Source: Planctomycetota bacterium (lineage in GTDB: Bacteria > Planctomycetota > UBA1135 > UBA2386). Taken from it: 24,749 nucleotides of DNA. Positions 1 through 7,404 of this stretch are shown here, in pieces. The notes beneath the pieces are model-generated. The model made no database searches, had not been told where the DNA came from, and worked only from the letters and a program-made list of their open reading frames with translations. Numbering within the stretch: position 1 is the stretch's first letter; the number at the start of each line of letters is the position of its first letter. The DNA is taken from positions 1 to 24,749 of the forward strand of contig JAEUHU010000270.1 of the NCBI GenBank assembly GCA_016793305.1, given 5' to 3'. The translations under genes were made by a program, and so were the position numbers.

Positions 1-1
1 C

Positions 2-187
2 CAGGGACTGTTCGTGGTCACGATGGACGAAGCGGTGACGTTCCAGCGCGGCCAGATCCGCGGCAACCGCACGCGGCGCGTCGTCAACAGCAAGCTGCTG
101 CTGGTGCGCGACGGCACCGACGAAGGCGACAACGGGCCCGAGGTGGTGGTCGAACGTCGTGGCGGGGCGGGCGGGGAGCGGCGCTGA
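2..187 (+). CDS. 3' end of an unidentified protein (partial, 61 residues)
   Basis: An open frame enters from the left edge and stops at TGA 185-187. It reads 61 residues, beginning QGLFVVTMDEAVTFQRGQ and ending in an Arg/Gly-rich tail. Codon use has the strong third-position G+C of the confident genes here, and the stop lies 13 bp before the convergent stop of the HEPN gene, so this is probably a real C-terminus and not a shadow frame. The piece alternates short beta-type stretches with charged residues. I see no family motif and assign no function. The rest of the gene lies outside the window. Confidence 0.6.
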   Translation, partial: QGLFVVTMDEAVTFQRGQIRGNRTRRVVNSKLLLVRDGTDEGDNGPEVVVERRGGAGGERR

Positions 188-200
188 CGGTCGGATCGGC

Positions 201-803
201 TCAGGCTCGCTGCTTGCGCAGATCGTCGAGCACGTTCCTGGTAGAGGGTTGTTGCACCAGTTGGCGGAGAGCGTCGAAGGCGTCGGGATACGACGCAGGG
301 CCTCGCACCTTCGAGTCCCAGTTGTCCACCTCCCAGCCGTTCGCGAGGCGCGACTTCATGTCCAGGGTGTCCCAGTCGACGAGGATGCGGAAGCCGAGCT
401 CGGCAGCCTTCCGTGCGTGGGTCATGTTGGCGGAGAAGCTGGGGCCGTCCTTGTCGAGCAGCTTGGCGGCGCCGTGCGCGAGTGGGTTCCTGTGACCGTC
501 GAACCACTCGTTGATGCGAGTGGTGAAGGCTGCGAAGTGCGGGGCGAGTTCCTCGCGGTCGACGTTTGCCATTTCCTGCAGAAGCTGCCGAGAAGACTGC
601 TTTGCGATCGCCGCCTTCTTGACGACCCACTCGTAGCGGCTGGCGATCCTGCACCAAAGCATGCCCTCGGTCAGGACGATGGCCTCGAGATAGAAGCCTG
701 CCGAGTAGGCCTTCGCGGCCTGCAGAGTGCCTTCCTTCAACATGCGATACCGATTGTCGCCGGTGCCATCGTGTGGGATAGCGATGCTGCGGTTGCCCTT
801 CAT
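201..803 (-). CDS. HEPN-domain protein, putative RNase or toxin-type effector
   Basis: About 200 residues from ATG at 803. A TTG at 875 would add 24 residues and lie 16 nt from the upstream gene's stop; neither has a clear ribosome binding site. Seen: an early amphipathic helix with an AYSAGFYLEAIVLTEGML pattern typical of HEPN/DUF4145-like helices, then RNPLAH (residues 105-110, DNA 474-491), which fits the HEPN catalytic signature RNxxxH exactly. Known: HEPN proteins with this motif are metal-independent RNases in toxin-antitoxin, abortive infection and CRISPR systems, and many others are of unknown role. Inference: RNA cleavage here. No MNT nucleotidyltransferase antitoxin is adjacent. It is last in a minus-strand directon after two structural membrane proteins, so co-transcription may be incidental. 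Third codon positions are less G+C-rich than in neighbours, suggesting acquisition. Confidence 0.8.
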   Translation of the reverse strand: MKGNRSIAIPHDGTGDNRYRMLKEGTLQAAKAYSAGFYLEAIVLTEGMLWCRIASRYEWVVKKAAIAKQSSRQLLQEMANVDREELAPHFAAFTTRINEWFDGHRNPLAHGAAKLLDKDGPSFSANMTHARKAAELGFRILVDWDTLDMKSRLANGWEVDNWDSKVRGPASYPDAFDALRQLVQQPSTRNVLDDLRKQRA

Positions 804-891
804 GCTGTGCAGTTCGGCAGGTTGCCGCTCGGCGCAACATGGGATTTCTCCCGAAGTGATGGGTCGAGGCGACAAGGCTCGCCACCGCCGA

Positions 892-2529
892 CTACAGCCC
901 CAGCGCCGCTCCCGTCAGCGGCACGTCGAGCGAACGCGTCGTCGGCGCACCGCCGAGCGGCGTGGTCGTCACCTGGTAGGTCCCGGGCAGCAACGAGGTG
1001 TTCCAGCGGCTGCGCCACGTCACCCAGCGGTCGAACACCGGCACGCCGTCCGAGTTGGTGAGCACCATGTGGGTCGGTGTGGTGGTCCCGCTCGTGTCGA
1101 CCTGCAGCACCGCTTCCGGTGCCAGCCGCACGACCAGCGGGCCGTCACCGAGGACCCGCGTGTCGATCGTCTGCACGGCTCCGCCAGCACCCCGAACGTG
1201 CAGCCGGTAGCGGCCGTCGGCGAGTTCCACCTGCACTCGGCCATCCTGCGTGGACAGCCGCAGTTCGCCGGGCCCGAGTGCAGGGTGTGACGGTGGGTCG
1301 ATCGACGTCAGCGTCACGCCAAGTCGTTTCTCGGCAGCCGCACCTTCGAATTGGATCGTCAGCGGTCGCCCGCTCGTAGCCTGCAGGATGCCGAGGTCGG
1401 TGACCGAGCCGGGCCGCAGCGTGATCGAGCGTCGCGGGAAGTGGTGCCCGTGACAGCGCACCGTGAACTCCAGCAGCCCCGGGTGCAGGCCGGACCGCTC
1501 GAAGCGGCCTTCGGCGTCCACGGTGTCGCCGCGGCTCGAGCTCTGTTGGTCGCTGATCTCGACCCGGGCGTCGGCGAGCGGCTTGCCGGCGGCGTCGACG
1601 ACCACGCACCGCAGCGTCGCGAGGCTCGCCTCGATCCGGGTCGGATCGACCACCAGGACCAGCTCGTCCTGGCCGACGGCGAGCTGGGCACGCGCGAGCA
1701 CGAGGTCCTTCAGCACCGCCGCCACGAACGCCGGTCGGTGCTCGGGCATCTCGAGCGCGCCGGCGTAGCGCGCCGGCAGCGTGCTGGCTTGTGCGCGGCC
1801 GATGTCGCGGGCCGACTGCCACTTGGCGATCGTGAACGGACTCGTCCGCAACACCGAACGCGGCAGCTCGTCGGGGATCGGGTCCCACAGCGCGATCACG
1901 GCGACTTCCTGGAACGGCGACAGCCCGAGGCGCTGCTGGTCCTCCTTCGTCAGCGCCTCGTACAGCGGGCGGCCGTCCGGCACCGTGAGCAGGACGCGCA
2001 CGAGCCAGCTCGGCTCGAGCACCACGTCGACGCGCAGCTCGGCCTGGTCGGGTGGGACCACGACGGCGCGTGTGAACGGCTGCACGCCGCTGCCGCTGGC
2101 CGTCAGCTGGTACGTGCCAGGGGGCACATCGGGCCACGCGAACGCCGGAGCGTCGCGCGATCCGTGGGTGACCACCTCGTTGCCGTGGTCGTCGGACTTC
2201 AGCCTCGACGACACGGAGTTCGGCAGCCGGCTGCCGTCCCGCATGGTGAGGGTGCCATGCACGAGGCAGCCCGACATTCGTTCGCTCGGTGGGGGCGCCA
2301 CGGGTGTCGGGCTCGCCGCGCCGACCGCGGCAGCCGCAGGCTCCGTTGGGGGCGCGGGCGCCGAGGCGGCGGCGGGAAGGTCCGCTGCCAGAGGTGCCGC
2401 AGCCTCTCGGGTCGAAGGCTCGGCGGGTGACCGCCCGGGCTCGCTGGCGAACAGCATCCAGCCGAGCCAGAGGATGGCCAGCGCCTCGGCGATCGCGACC
2501 AACAGCCAGGGCAGCGCGCGGGCGTTCAT
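892..2529 (-). CDS. Membrane-anchored carboxypeptidase-regulatory-like protein (paralogue 1)
   Basis: 545 residues from ATG 2529, which overlaps the upstream stop as ATGA. An N-terminal hydrophobic segment (about residues 7-27) is followed by an Ala/Pro-rich linker to about residue 80, so the rest is probably periplasmic or surface-exposed. Several beta-sandwich repeats follow with the pattern of CarboxypepD_reg-like domains, for example a PPGTYQL stretch and VVVDAAGKPLADARVEI near residue 300, followed by a DAEGRF turn. No peptidase motif is present. The block around GQDELVLVVDPTRIEASLATLR matches GQTELRFEVDLAAVQARFPTLR in the upstream gene, so the two are paralogues. Likely a structural or ligand-binding envelope protein; ligand unknown. 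Confidence 0.85.
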   Translation of the reverse strand: MNARALPWLLVAIAEALAILWLGWMLFASEPGRSPAEPSTREAAAPLAADLPAAASAPAPPTEPAAAAVGAASPTPVAPPPSERMSGCLVHGTLTMRDGSRLPNSVSSRLKSDDHGNEVVTHGSRDAPAFAWPDVPPGTYQLTASGSGVQPFTRAVVVPPDQAELRVDVVLEPSWLVRVLLTVPDGRPLYEALTKEDQQRLGLSPFQEVAVIALWDPIPDELPRSVLRTSPFTIAKWQSARDIGRAQASTLPARYAGALEMPEHRPAFVAAVLKDLVLARAQLAVGQDELVLVVDPTRIEASLATLRCVVVDAAGKPLADARVEISDQQSSSRGDTVDAEGRFERSGLHPGLLEFTVRCHGHHFPRRSITLRPGSVTDLGILQATSGRPLTIQFEGAAAEKRLGVTLTSIDPPSHPALGPGELRLSTQDGRVQVELADGRYRLHVRGAGGAVQTIDTRVLGDGPLVVRLAPEAVLQVDTSGTTTPTHMVLTNSDGVPVFDRWVTWRSRWNTSLLPGTYQVTTTPLGGAPTTRSLDVPLTGAALGL

Positions 2530-4112
2530 GGCAGCACCTTCGTGAGGTCGAGGCCGGCGACGACCAGGCGTTCGCGGTGCCGTTCCACGCCATGCCCGTC
2601 GTAGATCACGAACTGGTACTCGCCGTCGGGGAGCAGGATCGTCTGCTGCGGCCAGGCCCGTTCGCAGCGCCGCACGGTCAGTGGGCGACCTTGCTGGTCG
2701 GCGATCACCACGCAGAGCACGCCGGCCGCGGTCCCGTCGACGTGCAGCTTGCGGGCGGGGTGCACCGTGATCCGGAACGGCTCCGTGCTGGCAGCGGTGC
2801 CGTCGACGATCGCGAAGCCCACCTGGTCGGCTCCGGAGCGCGCGAGCACCGTGTAGCGGCGGCGGCCCGCGTTCCAGAGCTGGAACGCGCCGTCGCCGTC
2901 GCTCTGGGTGTGGCGGTTGTCGATCAGCGGGTGCGGGGGCTGCCAGGTGTCGAGCGCCGTCCACTCGACGGACACGGCGACCGGGGCGCCGTGCTGGTCG
3001 ACGGCGCGGCCGCGCAGTTCGGCGCGTTCGGTCAGCATCACGTCGCCGAGGTCGACGTCGACGCCTGGTTGGATCGTCACGCGGCTCTGCCAGTGTTCGC
3101 TGTCCTTCGTCTGGATCGTGAGGTGGCCGACTCCCGGCTGCACCTGCTCGAGCACGATCGTCCCGTCGGCCTCGGTCGGCCGTCCGCTCATCCTGCCCAT
3201 GGCATCGTTGATCGAGACCCTGGCTTCGGCCGGCTTGCCGTCCGGGCCGAGCACACGCATGCGCAGCGTCGGGAAGCGGGCCTGCACAGCGGCGAGGTCG
3301 ACCTCGAAGCGCAGCTCGGTCTGGCCCGGCGCGATCGGCTGTTGCGCCAGCACCTGGTGGCGCAGCAGCAGGGCCGCGTAGGCGGGCGGGGCTGCGTCGA
3401 GCTCGAGCGTGCCGTCCGGGTCGGTCGGATCGGCCTTCGGATTCAGCCCGTCCTTCTGGCGATAGCGGCCGATGCCGAAGTCCCCGAGCCAGCCATTCGC
3501 ACTCGGCTCGAAGTCGCCGACGAACGGCTGTGTCGCGGCGACGACGTGCAGCCCGGAGAAGCGATGGCCGAGTTCGTGGGCGAGGCGTTTGCCGTCGGTG
3601 GTCGTGGCCCACACGGTCAGCGTCTGCGCCTTCTCGAACGGCAGGTCGAGGCGCTGGATCGGGGCCTCGTCGAGGGTGTGGGCGAGGTCGAGGCGTCGGT
3701 AGCCAGGGATCGTGCACTGGAGTTGCCAGTCGCCGGGAGTCAGGCTGGCGATCGCGTAGCTGCCGACCGCGGAGGCGTTGCCGGTGCGAGACTGGCCGGA
3801 TCGCCGCATCGTGAGCCGCACGTCGGCTGGCTTCGGCGGTGGATCGACGCCGAGGAAGCGACCTTGCAGCACGAGGCTCGCCTTGGCCGAGCCGCCCTGC
3901 GCCAGGGTGGTTGCGCGCTGTCGTTCGGCAGCGGATGCGTCTCCAGGAGCCGCGAGCGCACCGGTCGCGGTGCCAGCTTCGGCTGGCTCGCCGCTCGTGC
4001 CGGCCGGACCTGTGGTCGGCGGTGCCGTGACCGAAGCACGCTGCGACCACATCACGACCAGGGCGACCAGTACGAGACCCTGGATCGCGACGACGGCAGG
4101 CAAGGTTCGCAT
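2526..4112 (-). CDS. Membrane-anchored carboxypeptidase-regulatory-like protein (paralogue 2)
   Basis: 528 residues. The start at 4112 is supported by an AGGAG-type ribosome binding site just upstream (GAGGAGATCGAGC then ATG), one of the better ones in the window. The N-terminus has a hydrophobic anchor (about residues 5-22), then a Pro/Ala/Thr-rich linker. Repeated beta-sandwich segments follow: one near residues 77-140 with a TPGDWQLQC turn, one near 285-340 (LGPDGKPAEARVSI, then TEADGTIVL), one near 360-425 (DQHGAPVAV, then SDGDGAFQL), and a terminal one with LPDGEYQFVIYD. This is the carboxypeptidase-regulatory-like fold without a catalytic domain. Its stop overlaps the next start by 4 bp, so translational coupling with the downstream paralogue is likely. 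Location envelope; partner unknown. Confidence 0.87.
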   Translation of the reverse strand: MRTLPAVVAIQGLVLVALVVMWSQRASVTAPPTTGPAGTSGEPAEAGTATGALAAPGDASAAERQRATTLAQGGSAKASLVLQGRFLGVDPPPKPADVRLTMRRSGQSRTGNASAVGSYAIASLTPGDWQLQCTIPGYRRLDLAHTLDEAPIQRLDLPFEKAQTLTVWATTTDGKRLAHELGHRFSGLHVVAATQPFVGDFEPSANGWLGDFGIGRYRQKDGLNPKADPTDPDGTLELDAAPPAYAALLLRHQVLAQQPIAPGQTELRFEVDLAAVQARFPTLRMRVLGPDGKPAEARVSINDAMGRMSGRPTEADGTIVLEQVQPGVGHLTIQTKDSEHWQSRVTIQPGVDVDLGDVMLTERAELRGRAVDQHGAPVAVSVEWTALDTWQPPHPLIDNRHTQSDGDGAFQLWNAGRRRYTVLARSGADQVGFAIVDGTAASTEPFRITVHPARKLHVDGTAAGVLCVVIADQQGRPLTVRRCERAWPQQTILLPDGEYQFVIYDGHGVERHRERLVVAGLDLTKVLP

Positions 4113-4207
4113 GCTCGATCTCCTCGGTGCGAGAACGTAGCGAACGAACTCGCGATGGGGAGCCGTTGCGCCCGATTCGCCGCTGGCGGGCCCGGCCCAG
4201 GCCCGGC

Positions 4208-4849
4208 TCAGCCGCGCCGTCGCGGGCGACGCACTGCGCGCACCAGCCCGCTCGGGCCACTGCCCGCATAGAGCCGGTCGCCGCCATCGGCCTCGAGGCC
4301 GCTGACCACCACGTCGGCGGGCAGCACGAGGCGTTCGAGCACTTCGCCGGTCGCAGGATCGAGCCCGCGCAACTCCGAGGTGCCTTCCCAGGTGCCGTGC
4401 CAGAGCAGCCCCTCGGCGAACGTGATCCCGGTGACGAAGCGATCGCTGTGCAGCGTCTGCAGCACCGCTCCGGTCTGCGGGTCGACCCGCAGGATCCTGC
4501 GTTCCTGGTACTTGCCGAGCCACAACGAGCCTTCGGCCCACGCCAGGCCCGAGCAGCCCGGACCGGGCGTCGGCAGGCTGCGCAGCACCTCGCCGCGCAC
4601 GGGGTCGATCGTGTGGATGCGGTCGGCGGCGACCTGGTAGAGCAGCCGCCCGTCGAACGCGGTGCCGGCATCGCAGGCGATCTGCAGGTGGCGCACCAGC
4701 TGGCCGCTGTCCGGATCGAGTGCGTGCAGCGCGTCGCCGCTGGCGAGCCAGATGCGTTCGCCGTCGTAGCTGACGCCGTGCACGGCCTCGACGCCGGGGA
4801 ACGGGCCGTACTCGCGCAGGATGGTCGCTGCTTCGGTGCGTTCGTGCAT
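4208..4849 (-). CDS. Beta-propeller protein, glutamine-cyclotransferase/YncE-like
   Basis: 213 residues from ATG 4849. Repeated blades carry G-x-x-W/L-W/Y-L-A-S type strands followed by D-P-x-T/S-G turns, for example ALDPDSGQLV, TIDPVRGEVL, RVDPQTGAVL and GLDPATGEVL. This layout is that of six- or seven-bladed propellers related to the glutaminyl-peptide cyclotransferase-like and PQQ/YncE groups. No signal peptide is visible, so it is probably cytoplasmic. Start is 9 bp after the stop of the TPR/winged-helix regulator gene, so the two are almost certainly co-transcribed. Catalysis is unproven; a binding or sensing role for the neighbouring regulator is an inference. A short GC-rich inverted repeat follows the stop near 4186-4207. 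Confidence 0.8.
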   Translation of the reverse strand: MHERTEAATILREYGPFPGVEAVHGVSYDGERIWLASGDALHALDPDSGQLVRHLQIACDAGTAFDGRLLYQVAADRIHTIDPVRGEVLRSLPTPGPGCSGLAWAEGSLWLGKYQERRILRVDPQTGAVLQTLHSDRFVTGITFAEGLLWHGTWEGTSELRGLDPATGEVLERLVLPADVVVSGLEADGGDRLYAGSGPSGLVRAVRRPRRRG

Positions 4850-4858
4850 GCAGGAGTG

Positions 4859-6073
4859 CTACGCCGGATCGCCGCCGGAGGGGAGCAACATGCACGTCGC
4901 GAAACCGAGCAGCGGCGCGATCCGCCAGCGCTGCCGTCGGCCGCGCCCGTGCGGCTCGACCTGACCGTCGGCGCGCAGTTCGGCCAACGCGCGCTGCACC
5001 GTGCGCTGGCTCTGGCCCGAGGCCTCGGCGAGGCTGCTGGTCGTCCAGGTGGCGCCGTCGGCGAGCAGGGCGAGCAGGGCCGCGGCCTTCGTGTCGAGCG
5101 GGGGCACCAGCACACGCACCGCCGTGGCGCGCGGCAGCAGCACGAACCCGGTGGCCGTGGCGCGCAGCGTCGCGAACGGGCGCAGCGGCCCCCGCAGCCG
5201 CGCGATCTCGACGCGCAGCCGCGCGCGGTGCGACGCGTCGGCACGGCGTGCGCCGAAGGCGGTCGCGACCAGCGCGCCCCGCGAGACGTCGCATGGCACG
5301 GCGGTGGCGAGTTCCTGCAGCAGCGTCCACAGCACCGGCCGGCGCTGCAGCGACACCGTGCGCACGCCCCAGCGAACGATCCGGCGGCAGCCGTCGAGCA
5401 CCAGGGCGCCGTCGTCCGGGAGCGCGTCGAGCTGCTCGAGCGTGAGCGGGCGCGCGCCGTGGGCGTCGAGTTGCCGGGCCACCGGCAGCTCGAGCGACGC
5501 GAACGCCGTGTCGATCTCCGCGGCGAGCGCGCCGAGGCCGCTGCGCTGGGCCACCGCGCGCGCGGCGGCGAACGCGGCGCGGGCGTCGTGGGGCCGCCGG
5601 CGTCGCAGCGCGATCTCGCCGGCGAGAGCGGCCGCGAGCGCCTGCGTCGGCAGACCCGGTCGCAACCGAACCAGCGTCGCGAGCATCGCTGCCGCGCTGT
5701 CGACGTCGCCGAGCAACAGCCGGTGGCGCGCGCGCAGCAGGCGCACGTGCGCCGCGTCCCCGCCGGGCGCGTCGGCCGCCAGGGCGCGTTCGGCGGCGAG
5801 CAGCGAAGACCCGGCCCGGCGCAGGTCGCGCCGCGCCAGCGCGACCTCGGCGAGGGCGGCGCGGGCGCAGGCGCGGAACGCCCGCGGCGCGTCGAGCTGC
5901 GGCATGGCGCGCTGCAGCAGCACGTCGGCGCGTTCGAGCTCGCCGAGCCGGGCGAACGCGATGCCGCGCAGCACGAGGGCCTGCGGATCGTCGCGCAACG
6001 CGGTGCGCTGCAGCGCTGCGAGCGGTTCGCCCTGGTGCAGGGCCGCGAGGGCCGAACGGAGCACGGCGTCCAT
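4859..6073 (-). CDS. TPR-like and winged-helix transcriptional regulator
   Basis: 404 residues from ATG 6073. Residues 1-190 are Ala/Leu/Arg-rich paired helices of TPR type. Residues about 225-315 (DGCRRIVRWGVRTVSLQRR onward) resemble an OmpR-type winged helix. Residues about 325-385 form a second winged helix, with SLAEASGQSQRTVQRALAELRADG as the helix-turn-helix and a basic RGRRQRWRI wing. The combination fits a DNA-binding regulator with a protein-interaction N-terminus. It is divergent from the DUF899 gene across 105 bp (6074-6178), a natural site for its operator, and is followed after 9 bp by the beta-propeller gene. Regulation of the DUF899 gene is inferred from position only. The frame stays open further upstream, but that part is antisense to the DUF899 gene and is rejected. 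Confidence 0.85.
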   Translation of the reverse strand: MDAVLRSALAALHQGEPLAALQRTALRDDPQALVLRGIAFARLGELERADVLLQRAMPQLDAPRAFRACARAALAEVALARRDLRRAGSSLLAAERALAADAPGGDAAHVRLLRARHRLLLGDVDSAAAMLATLVRLRPGLPTQALAAALAGEIALRRRRPHDARAAFAAARAVAQRSGLGALAAEIDTAFASLELPVARQLDAHGARPLTLEQLDALPDDGALVLDGCRRIVRWGVRTVSLQRRPVLWTLLQELATAVPCDVSRGALVATAFGARRADASHRARLRVEIARLRGPLRPFATLRATATGFVLLPRATAVRVLVPPLDTKAAALLALLADGATWTTSSLAEASGQSQRTVQRALAELRADGQVEPHGRGRRQRWRIAPLLGFATCMLLPSGGDPA

Positions 6074-6178
6074 GGCGCGGCGATCGTAGGGCGGTGCGGC
6101 TCGGTCCGGTCGCACGTCCTGCTGCGCGTCAGCGTTGTCACTCCCGCTCGGTGCAGGAAGGGCCCTAAGCAGGTGCCC

Positions 6179-6898
6179 ATGAACCAACCAGGAACCCCTG
6201 TTCTCCTCTCCCCCGTGGTGGCGCGCGACGCCTGGCTGCTGGCGCGGCGCGAGCTGCTGGTCCGCGAGAAGGCGCTGACGCAGGCGCGCGACGAGCTCGC
6301 CGCCTTGCGCCGCGCTCTGCCGATGGTGCGGGTCGAGCGCGACTGGACCTTCGACGGACCGTCCGGTCGCCGTTCGCTGCGCGACCTGTTCGAGGGCCGG
6401 TCGCAGCTGATCGTCTACCACTTCATGTTCGCGCCCGAGTGGGACGAGGGCTGTCCGTCGTGTGCGCTGGTGATGGACAGCCTCGCCGGCTCGCTGGTGC
6501 ACCTCGCGGCGCGCGACACCGCGTTCGTCGCGATCTCGAGAGCGCCGCTGGCGAAGCTGCTGGCGTATCGGGAACGCATGGGCTGGTCGTTCCCGTGGCT
6601 GTCGTCGCACGACAGCGGCTTCAACCAGGCGTTCCAGGTGACGCTCGACGACACGCAGCGCGACTACAACTACGCCCCTGCCGACCAGCTGCCCGAGCAC
6701 ATGCCGCGGCACGGCGAGCTGCCGGGGCTGAGCGTGTTCGTGCAGTGCTCTGGGGTCGTGTGCCACAGCTACTCGACCTACACGCGCGGCCTCGACGGGC
6801 TGATGGGCGTGTTCAACCTGCTCGACCTGACGCCGCTCGGCCGGCGCGAGGCGCCCGGCATGCCGATGACGTGGGTGCGCCAGCATGACGAGTACTGA
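6179..6898 (+). CDS. DUF899 family thioredoxin-like protein
   Basis: 239 residues from ATG 6179. Family hallmarks are visible: the N-terminal helix RELLVREKALTQARDELAALRRALPMV, YHFMFAPEWDEGCPSC (residues 80-95, a CxxC pair at 92 and 95), SRAPLAKLLAYRERMGW, the SGFN block near 146-149, and the closing HSYSTYTRGLDGL and NLLDLTPLGR motifs. Known: DUF899 proteins have a thioredoxin-like fold and unproven function; redox or peroxide handling is often proposed. Full length for the family. AGGTG lies just upstream of the start. The last 14 bp overlap the next gene, suggesting coupled translation. The regulator gene starts divergently 105 bp away. Confidence 0.93.
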   Translation: MNQPGTPVLLSPVVARDAWLLARRELLVREKALTQARDELAALRRALPMVRVERDWTFDGPSGRRSLRDLFEGRSQLIVYHFMFAPEWDEGCPSCALVMDSLAGSLVHLAARDTAFVAISRAPLAKLLAYRERMGWSFPWLSSHDSGFNQAFQVTLDDTQRDYNYAPADQLPEHMPRHGELPGLSVFVQCSGVVCHSYSTYTRGLDGLMGVFNLLDLTPLGRREAPGMPMTWVRQHDEY

Positions 6899-7331
6899 GT
6901 CCTGCTGTGGCGGGGCGGCCCGCGCCGCCGAACGTCGCGCCCGGTTCGTGGGCGCGGCGCGGTCCGCGGGGCGAACCGGCGTGCTGGCGCTGCCGGCCGT
7001 GCTGCTGGCCGTGCTGCCGAAGTGCCCCCTGTGCTGGTCGTGCTACGGGTTGGTGCTGTCCTCCCTCGGCCTCTCGGCACCGCAGGTCCGCGTGTTTGGG
7101 TCGCCGGTTTTGCTGGTTGGCCTGTCGGTGGCCCTCGTCGCGCTGGCGCGGCGAACGCGCGCGGTCGGCGACCGGCGGCCGTTCTGGCTCGGGCTCACCG
7201 GGGCGCTCGCGACCGGGTGCGGCGTGGTGGGCGAGCTGGGCTGGCTGGTGGTGGCGGGCAGTGGCGCGTTCGTCGTGGCACTCGGCTGCACGGCCTTCCT
7301 GGCCGCGGCGGGCGTGCGCCGGGCCGCGTGA
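6885..7331 (+). CDS. Small integral membrane protein with CPLC motif
   Basis: 148 residues. The start ATG 6885 lies inside the end of the DUF899 gene. Four hydrophobic segments are seen (about residues 32-62, 72-88, 100-122 and 125-143). LPKCPLCWSCYG (residues 44-55) puts a CPxC pair and a third Cys at the first membrane segment, and CC occurs at residues 7-8. Cys pairs in small membrane proteins are seen in MerC/MerT-type metal carriers and in thiol-disulfide proteins, but the rest of the sequence does not let me choose. Pairing with a thioredoxin-like DUF899 protein makes a redox or thiol role attractive, as inference. It is probably co-transcribed with that gene. Confidence 0.8.
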   Translation: MTSTESCCGGAARAAERRARFVGAARSAGRTGVLALPAVLLAVLPKCPLCWSCYGLVLSSLGLSAPQVRVFGSPVLLVGLSVALVALARRTRAVGDRRPFWLGLTGALATGCGVVGELGWLVVAGSGAFVVALGCTAFLAAAGVRRAA

Positions 7332-7404
7332 GGTCGCTGCGTCGCGCCGTCGTGCCCGAACCGGGCGCGCTGCCCCGTCGGCTGCGCGCCGCTATGGTTC
7401 CGAA

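Noticed and set aside
201..875. HEPN with MNT toxin-antitoxin pair
   Set aside because: Neither neighbour shows a minimal nucleotidyltransferase motif; only the HEPN part is supported.
159..1061. A 300-codon plus-strand frame over the HEPN gene
   Set aside because: The minus strand carries the RNxxxH motif and helix pattern; the plus frame is low-complexity.
892..6180. A single minus-strand open frame of about 1760 codons
   Set aside because: It is the carboxypeptidase-regulatory-like gene at 892-2529 continued upstream by chance. The rest is Arg/Pro/Ala-rich and runs out of frame with the propeller, regulator and paralogue 2 genes, as expected in G+C-rich DNA.
6885..7331. MerC/MerT mercury transporter
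   Set aside because: Only the CPxC pair fits; the remaining sequence and the absence of mer genes do not support it.
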